A stretch of DNA of 64,000 bases, taken from the IMG/VR virus record IMGVR_UViG_3300032286_000547, positions 1 through 64,000 of that record. One strand, given 5' to 3'. Both the position numbers and the translations under genes were made by a program. Source of the stretch: a virus. Shown piece by piece: positions 57,254-64,000 of this stretch. Position 1 is the first letter of the stretch, and each line of letters starts with the position of its first letter. Under the pieces are notes generated by a model that made no database searches, was not told the origin of the DNA, and saw only the letters and a list, made by a program, of their open reading frames with translations.

Positions 57254-57576
57254 TCTTAGCAAAGTTTCTTGATAGTCTTGAAAAACAATGGCTTGCTGTA
57301 GTGGTAGCTGCATTGTGGCTATTCAGCTACACTGCTAACCAAGAGAAGAATAATGCTTTGCTTGAACAAACTAAGAATCTAGAGATACAGATTTTAGAAC
57401 TTGAAAAGAAAGATGATGCATCTGCTAAGGTGATCGATAGCTTGTCTAAAATAGATACAGTGATTGTAAACAGAATCAAAACCATTAAACAAAAAGAATA
57501 TGTACAGATTAAAGTTATTGATAGTCTTCCTATTAGTGGGCTTCAACAGTATTTCACAGACAATTACAAAAGATAG
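57250..57576 (+). CDS. Inner-membrane spanin-like protein (Rz-like)
   Basis: 108 residues: a short N-terminal cytoplasmic part, one transmembrane helix (LAVVVAALWLFSYTA, about 14-28), then a charged coiled-coil domain. This is the architecture of an inner-membrane spanin. The next gene starts inside it in another frame, as in Rz/Rz1 pairs. It overlaps the holin-like gene by 4 bp. It would link inner and outer envelope layers for the last step of lysis in a Gram-negative host. Confidence 0.6.
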   Translation: MILAKFLDSLEKQWLAVVVAALWLFSYTANQEKNNALLEQTKNLEIQILELEKKDDASAKVIDSLSKIDTVIVNRIKTIKQKEYVQIKVIDSLPISGLQQYFTDNYKR

Positions 57577-57970
57577 CGTTGTTGTTTTAACAGAAAACCA
57601 AGCTAGAGCTGTTGTTACTGATCTTGTACGTTATGATTTTGCTAAACAAATCATCAAAGAACAAGAAGCTAGAATCAAAAACTTTGAGAAGAAGGAGCTT
57701 GAATTCAAGAATCAATTAGATATAAAAGATTCTATCATCTTCCATCAAAAAGAAATGATTGATATCCATAAAGAGATCATCAAGAGTAAGAAACCTTTTG
57801 AATTTCATGGTTATGCTGGTGTTCAATCAACAAGATTTACATTAAGAGAACCTACATTATATACAAACCTAATGCTTGAATTCACAAGATTCAATGTAGG
57901 AGCTCAATACTTTGTACAACCTAATAACCCTCCAGGTTATAGTGTTGTTCTAGAATATAAATTATTTTAA
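57500..57970 (+). CDS. Secreted partner of the spanin-like pair
   Basis: 156 residues. A signal peptide is evident (MYRLKLLIVFLLVGFNSISQ), without a lipobox cysteine, followed by a helical/coiled-coil region (about 35-105) and a C-terminal beta-strand region ending in aromatic residues (VVLEYKLF). It starts 77 bp inside the upstream spanin-like gene in another frame. It may be the outer-membrane partner, anchored by its beta C-terminus rather than by a lipid. Later start codons are possible, but none would keep the signal peptide. Confidence 0.55.
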   Translation: MYRLKLLIVFLLVGFNSISQTITKDSVVVLTENQARAVVTDLVRYDFAKQIIKEQEARIKNFEKKELEFKNQLDIKDSIIFHQKEMIDIHKEIIKSKKPFEFHGYAGVQSTRFTLREPTLYTNLMLEFTRFNVGAQYFVQPNNPPGYSVVLEYKLF

Positions 57971-57981
57971 ACCAAATAATA

Positions 57982-58410
57982 ATGGTAACAAGTGCACAGT
58001 GCTTAAAGAAGTGGGGTGATCCTGCTTTAACTGAGAACGAATTAAAATATATGACTGTATGGGATGTACCTACTAATTTAGAGATAGGTGTTATTCCAAA
58101 AAAGTTATACTGTAATAAAATAATGGTAGCTCCTCTATCTCAAGCTTTCACAAATCTTATAGATAGAAACTTTGTTAAAGAGTTGAAAACATTCGATGGA
58201 TGTTTCAATGTAAGAAGAAAGAGAGGACTAACTACAATGTCTTTACATTCCTGGGGGATAGCAATTGATGTTAATGCTGCTTGGAATGGATTACATAAAA
58301 CTCCACAACTATCTGCAGGATTTGTAAAATGTTTTACAGATGCTGGATTTGAATGGGGAGGTACGTGGAAAAGAAAAGATGGAATGCACTTCCAATTAAA
58401 ATCTATATAA
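57982..58410 (+). CDS. M15-family peptidase endolysin
   Basis: 142 residues. The motif S-L-H89-S-W-G-x-A-I-D96-V-N and the later G-M-H136-F give the zinc ligands H, D and H of M15 (VanY/L-Ala-D-Glu peptidase-like) enzymes, which cleave peptidoglycan peptide bonds. There is no signal peptide, so it would need the holin upstream to cross the membrane. It lies at the end of the lysis cassette, 11 nt after the spanin partner. The length is normal for a single-domain endolysin. Confidence 0.85.
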   Translation: MVTSAQCLKKWGDPALTENELKYMTVWDVPTNLEIGVIPKKLYCNKIMVAPLSQAFTNLIDRNFVKELKTFDGCFNVRRKRGLTTMSLHSWGIAIDVNAAWNGLHKTPQLSAGFVKCFTDAGFEWGGTWKRKDGMHFQLKSI

Positions 58411-58411
58411 C

Positions 58412-58549
58412 ATGGCAAAAGTAACCAACATAGTAGAGAAGATATCTAAACCTAAAATCAGTAGACCAGGTGTACATGCTAAATCTCAAACATCTAACTT
58501 GAAATCATCTAAAAACTATAAGAAATTATATAGAGGACAAGGTAAATAA
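58412..58549 (+). CDS. 45-residue basic protein
   Basis: The small frame starts MAKVTNIVEK and ends YKKLYRGQGK at TAA 58547. About a quarter of residues are Lys or Arg, and Ser/Asn are frequent, so it is probably disordered in isolation. It begins one nt after the endolysin stop codon with a normal AACATGG context, which supports it being real. It may bind nucleic acid or pack against a virion protein. The function is unknown. Confidence 0.55.
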   Translation: MAKVTNIVEKISKPKISRPGVHAKSQTSNLKSSKNYKKLYRGQGK

Positions 58550-58570
58550 CTAAATTAGTTATTTTAATTT

Positions 58571-58606
58571 TGGTGAAAATCACTTACTTATGGTGAAAAA
58601 CACTTA
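58571..58606 (+). repeat. 20-bp-period direct repeat upstream of an appendage gene
   Basis: TGGTGAAAATCACTTA and TGGTGAAAAACACTTA (15 of 16 identical), start-to-start 20 bp, in the 86-nt gap before the gene at 58636. The spacing of about two helical turns suggests a regulator binding site overlapping the promoter. Confidence 0.6.
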
Positions 58607-58612
58607 TTTTTG
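58605..58612 (+). promoter_or_regulatory. Possible -7 promoter element
   Basis: TATTTTTG matches TAnnTTTG, 23 nt before the start codon at 58636. The only TTTG upstream (58569-58572) is too far for the usual spacer, so activation through the direct repeats is possible. Confidence 0.4.
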
Positions 58613-58635
58613 TATAATAAATAAAATTTAAAGAA

Positions 58636-59649
58636 ATGGCTATACCATCTAGACAGATAGGCTGGGGAACAGAAGAAAATCTGTTATGGCAAATCTCTAA
58701 GCAATTAGAGAGATTAACACAGGTGACAGGAAATAGTGTAAGTGGATCTCAAACACTTGCACAAACACTTGTTACTGGAAACAATACAGGTGGGAATGAT
58801 ATACTATTAAATAGTACTGATGCAATACAGTTAGAAAATAATTCATCACTTAGAAAAGGAACTTATGATTTTGGTCAAGGTGGTGGTGTTTCACGTATAT
58901 GTGGTGTAGACTATGAAGATATGTGGCAAGGTGGAATTAGACACGTATTTGATTCCAATGGATTTATAAGAAATTCAACTAACTGCTTTAATATTATACC
59001 TAATTCAAGTTTTGATGATACTTTAAGATTTAAAATTGGTTCATTTTGGACTTTGGATGATGGTACTACTTATGAATGTACTAATGCAACAACAGGAGCT
59101 GCTGTTTGGCAATTATATTCTACACCTCCTAAGTATAAGGTGTTCACAGCTTTATTAACACAGAGTGGAGGAAATAATCCTGACACTATACCAGGCAACG
59201 GTGGAACGCTTGATGCTGGATATACTTATTTAATAATAGACAATCCAGATAATTATGATTTAACATTATATGGTGCACCAAATAACTTACCTGGAACATA
59301 TTTTATTTGTGCCAATTCTATTCTTAATCTTCCTTATACTAACAGTCTACAAATAGGAGTTAATTATGGTGCTCCAGTAGCAACTGTATTAGAGAACACT
59401 ATTGGGAATGTTTGGTTTACTTATGATGGTGTTGGTAACTATTCAGTTAAATCTAGTAATTTATTTTTAGAAAATAAAACAACACTAAGTATTAATCTAA
59501 TGGGTGATGATGTAGGTACTGGTTATATATGTTTAGGATATATTAATACTACAGAATCATTAGGTATTACAACAGGTACAGAAATAGGCGGCTCACAAGA
59601 CAATGTTTTAACATGGAAAACACCAATAGAAATAAGAGTTTATAATTAA
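58636..59649 (+). CDS. Appendage protein with MAIPSRQIGW-type N-terminal module
   Basis: 337 residues. The first 30 residues (AIPSRQIGWGTEENLLWQIS) are nearly identical to the start of the next protein and form an amphipathic helix, probably a virion-docking peptide. A middle region (about 45-160) contains strands such as RKGTYDFGQGGGVSRICGVD and resembles fibre-shaft or adhesin segments. The C-terminal 140 residues form a beta domain. There are no Thr linkers. It is the first gene after the direct-repeat promoter region. Confidence 0.55.
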   Translation: MAIPSRQIGWGTEENLLWQISKQLERLTQVTGNSVSGSQTLAQTLVTGNNTGGNDILLNSTDAIQLENNSSLRKGTYDFGQGGGVSRICGVDYEDMWQGGIRHVFDSNGFIRNSTNCFNIIPNSSFDDTLRFKIGSFWTLDDGTTYECTNATTGAAVWQLYSTPPKYKVFTALLTQSGGNNPDTIPGNGGTLDAGYTYLIIDNPDNYDLTLYGAPNNLPGTYFICANSILNLPYTNSLQIGVNYGAPVATVLENTIGNVWFTYDGVGNYSVKSSNLFLENKTTLSINLMGDDVGTGYICLGYINTTESLGITTGTEIGGSQDNVLTWKTPIEIRVYN

Positions 59650-59659
59650 TAAATAAAAC

Positions 59660-60442
59660 ATGGCAATACCTAGTAGACAAATAGGATGGAGTGGAAGAGC
59701 TAACTTACTTTGGCAGATATCTAAACAATTAGAATATCTAACATGTGTAGCAGCTGGTGGATGTACAACTACTACATCTACTACCACTATTGCTCCTACC
59801 ACCACCACAACAACTACAATTTGTGTAGACTTTATTAATAGTATTGTTATTTCTGGTGGTTCATACACTGCTGCTAATGGAACTTATACAAGAGATACTC
59901 CTTCAGGATCTTTTACATTAACAGGTGGAGGTGGTGCTATATTCTTTGGTGGAGATGCTTGGTATATTTTTAATGCTACAATTGGAAATGTTGCAATAAA
60001 TACATCTACACTAGGAACTGGAACATGGGAACCTTTTGCTCCTGGAAATTCATCAGGAATTACTGCAGAGTATTTTTATTATACTTGTCCAACCACTACA
60101 ACCACAACTAGTAGTAGTTCTTCAACAACTTCTACTACTAGCACTACTACAACTGTAGCTCCAACTACTACTACAACAACTACAGTTATATATTCATTTA
60201 ATGTTACGCAATGTTGTGGAGGAACTGGTATTACAGTATATTCAGCTTCACCATCAATAACAGTAGGTGCATATTTATATACAAACTCAGGACTAACTGT
60301 TCCGTTTGTTAATGAACAAGGTGACGGTGCTCCTAACAGAATTGGTTTTGAGAATACTTGTGATGTTTCTTTTAGTGACGCATTTTTTACATATAATACA
60401 GGATACGTTTATACCATTAATGGTGGCGGTGGTTGCGACTAA
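59660..60442 (+). CDS. Thr-linked appendage protein with MAIPSRQIGW module
   Basis: 260 residues. Residues 1-30 (AIPSRQIGWSGRANLLWQIS) match the docking module of the upstream gene. Thr linkers at about 36-53 and 145-175 flank a beta module. The C-terminal module (VTQCCGGTGITVYSASPSIT ... YLYTNSGLTVPFVNEQGD) is shared, in diverged form, with the C-terminus of the gene at 61784. It lies directly upstream of a glycosyltransferase gene, consistent with modification of its Thr tracts. Confidence 0.6.
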   Translation: MAIPSRQIGWSGRANLLWQISKQLEYLTCVAAGGCTTTTSTTTIAPTTTTTTTICVDFINSIVISGGSYTAANGTYTRDTPSGSFTLTGGGGAIFFGGDAWYIFNATIGNVAINTSTLGTGTWEPFAPGNSSGITAEYFYYTCPTTTTTTSSSSSTTSTTSTTTTVAPTTTTTTTVIYSFNVTQCCGGTGITVYSASPSITVGAYLYTNSGLTVPFVNEQGDGAPNRIGFENTCDVSFSDAFFTYNTGYVYTINGGGGCD

Positions 60443-60484
60443 TAACAAACAAAAAATAAATAATTATATTAAACCAACTACATT

Positions 60485-61501
60485 ATGAAAGATTTAAAAT
60501 TTGTACAAGCTTGCCCAAGCGATATTTATTATACATGGCAAGTGAACCTTTGGATGGAAAGCCTAAAAGAAATAGGACACTCTGACAAAGCAATCAATCT
60601 TATATTCACTCCTAAAGGAAGAGAGAATAGAGACAAATGGAAACAAATAGAAGACCTATATCCAGAAGCTGAGTTTCATTACTACGAGGATGAGGATGAT
60701 TTAAATCGATTAATTGGAATCTATATTCCTGTACTTAGACCATATGTTCTTTGGAAACATTTCAAGAAGCATCCAGAGCTAAGTGATAAAGCAATCTTCT
60801 ATTGTGACTCTGACATTCTATTCATGAAAGATTTCAATGTAGATCAGTTCTTAGAAGATGAAGTGTGTTACTTATCAGATACAAATAGCTACATCAATGC
60901 TAAATATTTTGATAGTAAGGTGAATCAAGTGTTACCAGAGAAACTGGAAGAATATAAAGGTAGAGACATCCTTGCAGAGATTGCAAGTGTTGTAGGAATA
61001 AGCAGAGAAATAGCTGAGGCTAACAATGATCATTCAGGAGGAGCACAATATCTATTAAAGAATGTAGATGGTGACTTCTGGAGTAAGGTGATGAATGATT
61101 GTATTCTTATTAGAACCTATTTACAAACAGTGAATAGAGAATTCTTTAAAGATGAAAATGCTGGATACCAAAGTTGGTGTGCTGATATGTGGGCTGTTCT
61201 TTGGAACCTATGGTTTAGAAACCAAGAAACAAAGGTGGTACCTGAAATGGCATTTGCATGGGCTACAGATCCTATATCAAAGCTTGATACACATACAATC
61301 TTTCATAATGCAGGAATAGTTTCTGAAACAGGAAATGGTTACCCAGCCTTTTACAAAGGCAAATATCACATGGGTACTGATCCAACAAAAGATCCTAACC
61401 TAGATATGATTCTTAATGACGAACAATCAAAAAAATATTGTACTTGGTTCTATGCAACTAAACTGAATGAAATTAAAAACAAATATAACCTAAACTATTA
61501 A
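60485..61501 (+). CDS. GT-A-type glycosyltransferase
   Basis: 338 residues. The nucleotide-sugar metal motif is D108-S-D110 in IFYCDSDILFM, preceded by LRPYVLWKHF. Other conserved-looking segments are NDHSGGAQYLLK, YQSWCADMWAVLW, and IFHNAGI with YPAFYKGKYH near the C-terminus. The WQV start and HNAG ending bring to mind peptidyl Ser/Hyp glycosyltransferases, but this is a weak resemblance that would need profile comparison. No membrane anchor is present. It is embedded between Thr-rich appendage genes, so protein O-glycosylation is a reasonable hypothesis. Confidence 0.75.
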   Translation: MKDLKFVQACPSDIYYTWQVNLWMESLKEIGHSDKAINLIFTPKGRENRDKWKQIEDLYPEAEFHYYEDEDDLNRLIGIYIPVLRPYVLWKHFKKHPELSDKAIFYCDSDILFMKDFNVDQFLEDEVCYLSDTNSYINAKYFDSKVNQVLPEKLEEYKGRDILAEIASVVGISREIAEANNDHSGGAQYLLKNVDGDFWSKVMNDCILIRTYLQTVNREFFKDENAGYQSWCADMWAVLWNLWFRNQETKVVPEMAFAWATDPISKLDTHTIFHNAGIVSETGNGYPAFYKGKYHMGTDPTKDPNLDMILNDEQSKKYCTWFYATKLNEIKNKYNLNY

Positions 61502-61517
61502 CCATAAATTTTAAACA

Positions 61518-61781
61518 ATGGGAAGCATTAATACAAGACCTTTAAAGGCTTATGTTAGATTCGATGGATCTGGCAGAATAGTTGCAGGAAGTTTAGTTCT
61601 GAGAAAGAACAAACCTAAAGTTGGTAAATGGAAAGAGATTCCAGCATATGAGTGCTGTAATCCTACAACCACTACTACCACTACAGCTGCACCAACAACA
61701 ACAACAAGTACAACTGTAGCTCCAACTACCACAACCACAACAACTGCGAGAGCAACAACAACAACTACAACAACAAGATAA
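61518..61781 (+). CDS. Small protein: RFDGSGRIV module plus Thr tail
   Basis: 87 residues. Residues 7-50 (LKAYVRFDGSGRIVAGSLVL ... ECC) form a compact beta module repeated in the next gene. The remaining residues are almost only Thr with a few Ala, Pro, Val and Arg, and the protein ends in this tail. It lacks the distal module of its paralogue, so it may be a truncated copy or a deliberately short glycosylatable stub. Confidence 0.55.
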   Translation: MGSINTRPLKAYVRFDGSGRIVAGSLVLRKNKPKVGKWKEIPAYECCNPTTTTTTTAAPTTTTSTTVAPTTTTTTTARATTTTTTTR

Positions 61782-61783
61782 TC

Positions 61784-62260
61784 ATGGCTAGAAGTAATAA
61801 CAATAATAAGCTTAAAGCTTTTGTACGTTTTGATGGTTCAGGACGTATTGTACCAAGTAGTTTAATTGTACAAGCATTTAAACCGAAGGTAGGTAACTAT
61901 CAAGAAATAGATGCTAAAGAGTGTTGTAATTACACAACAACTACAACAACAACTTTAGCACCAACAACAACCACTAGTACTACGGTAGCCCCTACTACAA
62001 CTACAACTACTACTGTAGCTTTAATTCCACTTACTTTTACAGTTTGTTGTGGAGAAGCTGAAGAAACTTTATATGCAACATCAAGTCCAGTAGTGCCTGG
62101 TGTTTATTTATATGAAAACGCGGCTGGTACAATTCCTGCTGTTTTAAGCGGAAATGTTGTGATCGGTGAAATCGATTGTCCTTTTGAAGAAAATATAGGA
62201 ATATCTACAAATGAATCTGGATTAGTTTTGAGTATTACAAACCCTATTAACTGTGCTTAA
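61784..62260 (+). CDS. Thr-linked appendage protein: RFDGSGRIV module plus distal Cys module
   Basis: 158 residues. Residues 8-48 (LKAFVRFDGSGRIVPSSLIV ... ECC) repeat the upstream module. A Thr linker lies at about 50-82. The distal module (FTVCCGEAEETLYATSSPVV, GVYLYENAAGTIPAVL) matches the C-terminal module of the gene at 59660 although their N-terminal modules differ. This is direct evidence of module exchange through the Thr-encoding tracts. Confidence 0.6.
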   Translation: MARSNNNNKLKAFVRFDGSGRIVPSSLIVQAFKPKVGNYQEIDAKECCNYTTTTTTTLAPTTTTSTTVAPTTTTTTTVALIPLTFTVCCGEAEETLYATSSPVVPGVYLYENAAGTIPAVLSGNVVIGEIDCPFEENIGISTNESGLVLSITNPINCA

Positions 62261-62279
62261 TAATTAAAAACTAAATAAC

Positions 62280-62693
62280 ATGGCAGTAAAATCCTTGTTT
62301 CCAGATGACATGATGAAATCATCATCTGAAGGCTTAACGTTAGACAGTATAGCTGCAAAGCTTACTTACTTTCATGAGCAATTACATCTGCTACATTGGC
62401 AAACAACTAGCTATGCAGAGCACCAAGCTCTAGGAGCATTGTATGATTATGTACATGATTTCAAAGATGGTGTGGTAGAAAAGATTATGGGATATACAGG
62501 TAAAAGACCTGGTCTTTATAAGATAGAACCTTTAACTAATTGTACACCTATGTCTTGTGTTGAAGATCTTTGTAACTTTGCAAGCAATTTAAAAAGATAT
62601 GGTGATATGAATAGTTATCATGATATTGGAAATCTTGCAGATTCACTATCTGGAGAAGCAGCTAAAACTAAATATCTATTAACATTGTCATAA
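62280..62693 (+). CDS. Dps/ferritin-like helical protein
   Basis: 137 residues, almost all helical. KLTYFHEQLHLLHWQTTSYA followed by ALYDYVHDFKDGVVEKIMGY resembles the ligand helices of Dps-type ferritin-like proteins (H-x-L-H-W-x-T ... D-x3-D/E). Family members oxidise and store iron or protect DNA. Small relatives of unknown function are known in phages. Alternatively it is a virion helical-bundle protein without metal. It lies in an operon of mixed small genes, and its stop is directly followed by the next ATG. Confidence 0.6.
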   Translation: MAVKSLFPDDMMKSSSEGLTLDSIAAKLTYFHEQLHLLHWQTTSYAEHQALGALYDYVHDFKDGVVEKIMGYTGKRPGLYKIEPLTNCTPMSCVEDLCNFASNLKRYGDMNSYHDIGNLADSLSGEAAKTKYLLTLS

Positions 62694-62978
62694 ATGGAGA
62701 TAAACAGAAAACATTTTCCTAAAGTGATGCAAGATAACGATGAAGTCTTTCTTGCACACTTAGAAGGTGTAATAAGTTCTGTTGATGAATTATGTAGTCT
62801 AGAGATTACAAAGAATACAGATAGCTATAGATTCAGAATAGCAGCAAGTCATCCTATGTATAACAACATGCTTATAGAAGAGATTCTTAAGTTCTGCAAC
62901 ATGTTTAAGATAAGAGTGGACATGAGCAAATCAATAACAACATCAAGCGTTATTACGTTTGAAATAAACTTAGAATAA
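62694..62978 (+). CDS. Hypothetical small protein
   Basis: 94 residues, alpha/beta mix (SVDELCSLEITKNTDSYRFR, then LIEEILKFCNMFKIRVDMSK), with no signal peptide, membrane segment or motif. It starts immediately after the stop of the Dps-like gene and ends one nt before the next start, so it is coupled to both. Function unknown. Confidence 0.5.
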   Translation: MEINRKHFPKVMQDNDEVFLAHLEGVISSVDELCSLEITKNTDSYRFRIAASHPMYNNMLIEEILKFCNMFKIRVDMSKSITTSSVITFEINLE

Positions 62979-62979
62979 T

Positions 62980-63549
62980 ATGCCTACATTTATTAAACCC
63001 ACTCTTTGGGAAAAAAGAACTAATCCTGCACAAGGATATAGAGGAGAATTGAATCTTGATCAATTTGTAGAAAGCAAAATTCCTGCTCCTACAAGTCTTT
63101 ATTCTGCTACATTTTTTGATACCACTACTCAAACTACTGGTGGAGTTACAACAGCTAACCAAGTTGCAATCAATTCAACACAGTCAAATACTGGTTTTAC
63201 ATTAGCAAACAATACAATAACAGTTAATAACACTGGGATCTACTGTTTTATTGCTAACATGCAACTTTCATTTACTGGTGGATCTTCAAATCTTAATGTA
63301 ACTGTATGGTATGCTGTAGACAATGTGATTGTTCCTAATTCAGCATTTACATTCACTACATCAACAGCCCAAAATGATCAAACATTAGCAGCTATAACAG
63401 ATACAATAGCATTAACAGCTGGACAATCTTTAAAATTTTATTGGTGGTCTGGATCTGCAGGGATGAGACTTTTAACAACTGCTGCTGGAACTAATCCAAC
63501 AAGACCTGCATCACCTTCTGTAAATATTTCCATCTTTAATGTTGGATAA
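62980..63549 (+). CDS. C1q/TNF-like jelly-roll virion protein
   Basis: 189 residues. After a 45-residue N-terminal arm (PTFIKPTLWEKRTNPAQGYR), the rest fits a jelly-roll domain: FTLANNTITVNNTGIYCFIA, LNVTVWYAVDN, LAAITDTIALTAGQSLKFYW, ending VNISIFNVG. The G-I-Y/F-x-I and L-x-x-G-Q-x-L-x-F/Y patterns are typical of C1q/TNF-like domains. Such domains trimerise and occur at phage fibre tips. It has no collagen or Thr stalk, unlike the C1q-like domain inside the protein at 48392. Confidence 0.65.
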   Translation: MPTFIKPTLWEKRTNPAQGYRGELNLDQFVESKIPAPTSLYSATFFDTTTQTTGGVTTANQVAINSTQSNTGFTLANNTITVNNTGIYCFIANMQLSFTGGSSNLNVTVWYAVDNVIVPNSAFTFTTSTAQNDQTLAAITDTIALTAGQSLKFYWWSGSAGMRLLTTAAGTNPTRPASPSVNISIFNVG

Positions 63550-63600
63550 TTAAAAAACATTTTTTACTTTTACTGATTAATAATAAAAACCAATTACATT

Positions 63601-63831
63601 ATGGCACAGTATGATCCTTCAAAAAGGTACACATGGACTCCTGAAGACACATTCACATTAACAGGACAACAGTTTGGATTATTTCTAAACACAGTTAGAG
63701 CTTACTTATCATCAGAAGAAGCTGCAAGGTTTCAATTAATGATGCAAGCTAATCAGGCAATTGAAGAATTAATGATTAAAGGTGTTGAAGCTGATATCAT
63801 TAAAGAGGTAGAAGCTCCTACAGCAGAATAA
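63601..63831 (+). CDS. Hypothetical small helical protein
   Basis: 76 residues. A Pro/Tyr-containing start (YDPSKRYTWTPEDTFTLTGQ) is followed by two helices (FGLFLNTVRAYLSSEEAARF and MMQANQAIEELMIKGVEADI). Small proteins with this kind of start occur in Bacteroidota phages, but I do not recognise a function. The 5' context CCAATTACATTATGG resembles that of the genes at 554 and 60485. Confidence 0.45.
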   Translation: MAQYDPSKRYTWTPEDTFTLTGQQFGLFLNTVRAYLSSEEAARFQLMMQANQAIEELMIKGVEADIIKEVEAPTAE

Positions 63832-63838
63832 TTAACAT

Positions 63839-63863
63839 ACCTGTTGGGTGACGAAAAACAGGT
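63839..63863 (+). other. Short hairpin before the last gene
   Basis: ACCTGTT (63839-63845) and AACAGGT (63857-63863) are perfect complements around an 11-nt loop. No T-run follows, so it is not a classical terminator. It lies in the leader of the gene at 63888. Confidence 0.35.
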
Positions 63864-63887
63864 GTTCTCGAACAAAAGCACTTCTCT

Positions 63888-64000
63888 ATGAGAATATACG
63901 AACCAAAGAATCGAATAGATGTTATAACACCCAAGGGAGATGGGATGATTTGGTTAGTGACTGATTATGGTCATGAAACTGATACCATCTATACAATTAT
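63888..64000 (+). CDS. 5' end of an unidentified gene (partial)
   Basis: An open frame from ATG 63888 runs off the window edge (MRIYEPKNRIDVITPKGDGM, then IWLVTDYGHETDT). 37 complete codons are visible. The small beta-type start with Gly-Asp-Gly could belong to a short regulatory or accessory protein. No function can be assigned. Confidence 0.45.
   Translation, partial: MRIYEPKNRIDVITPKGDGMIWLVTDYGHETDTIYTI

Noticed and set aside
554-63831. Stop-codon reassignment, as found in some crAss-like phages
   Set aside because: All large genes are open under the standard bacterial code, and TAA, TGA and TAG all end genes at sensible borders (TAG ends the minus-strand glycosyltransferase).

Overview
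The window is a stretch of an AT-rich double-stranded DNA phage genome. It best fits a crAss-like phage (order Crassvirales, podovirus-type virion) infecting a member of the Bacteroidota. The main evidence is a 4273-codon gene whose product has the RNA-polymerase signature D-F-D-I-D behind an R-x-P-T segment, the arrangement of the virion-packaged single-chain RNA polymerase of crAss-like phages. It sits next to other giant presumed cargo proteins and a very large muzzle/stabilization-type tail protein. Bacteroidota-type promoters (TTTG, about 20 nt, TAnnTTTG) and A-rich start contexts without Shine-Dalgarno sequences support the host call. No gene requires a non-standard genetic code.

Layout. 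1-553: 3' end of a virion gene (possibly major capsid protein), a hairpin-rich non-coding stretch and a tRNA-Met. 554-4232: conserved head/neck-type structural genes and a 31-residue Cys-rich mini-protein. 4244-11097: a cassette of appendage proteins made of short Cys-containing beta modules joined by Thr/Ser-rich linkers, closed by a strong intrinsic terminator. 11279-22425: a promoter, a metallophosphoesterase, three small conserved tail genes, the 2030-residue muzzle-type protein and its apparent detached C-terminal piece. 22427-47914: four giant proteins of 1569, 940, 4273 and 1669 residues, with a peptidoglycan-binding-like repeat, the RNA polymerase, a degenerate zincin motif and a PD-(D/E)XK nuclease-like domain. 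They are probably packaged and ejected.

47987-53564: a second appendage cassette, including a collagen-like/C1q-like fibre and a beta-helix-like protein. 53582-56548 (minus strand): a three-domain glycosyltransferase whose last domain resembles bacterial autotransporter O-heptosyltransferases. 56731-58410: a lysis cassette (XhlA-like, holin-like, overlapping spanin-like pair, M15 endolysin). 58412-64000: more Thr-linker appendages, a second glycosyltransferase, a Dps-like protein, a C1q-like protein and small genes.

The most interesting feature is the combination of many mucin-like Thr/Ser-rich or collagen-like virion proteins, built from at least four recurring N-terminal modules, with two phage-encoded glycosyltransferases, one carrying a protein-O-heptosyltransferase-like domain. 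I infer that the phage may O-glycosylate its own appendages. This is a hypothesis from sequence and context. All functional calls come from reading motifs by eye; no database search was run.
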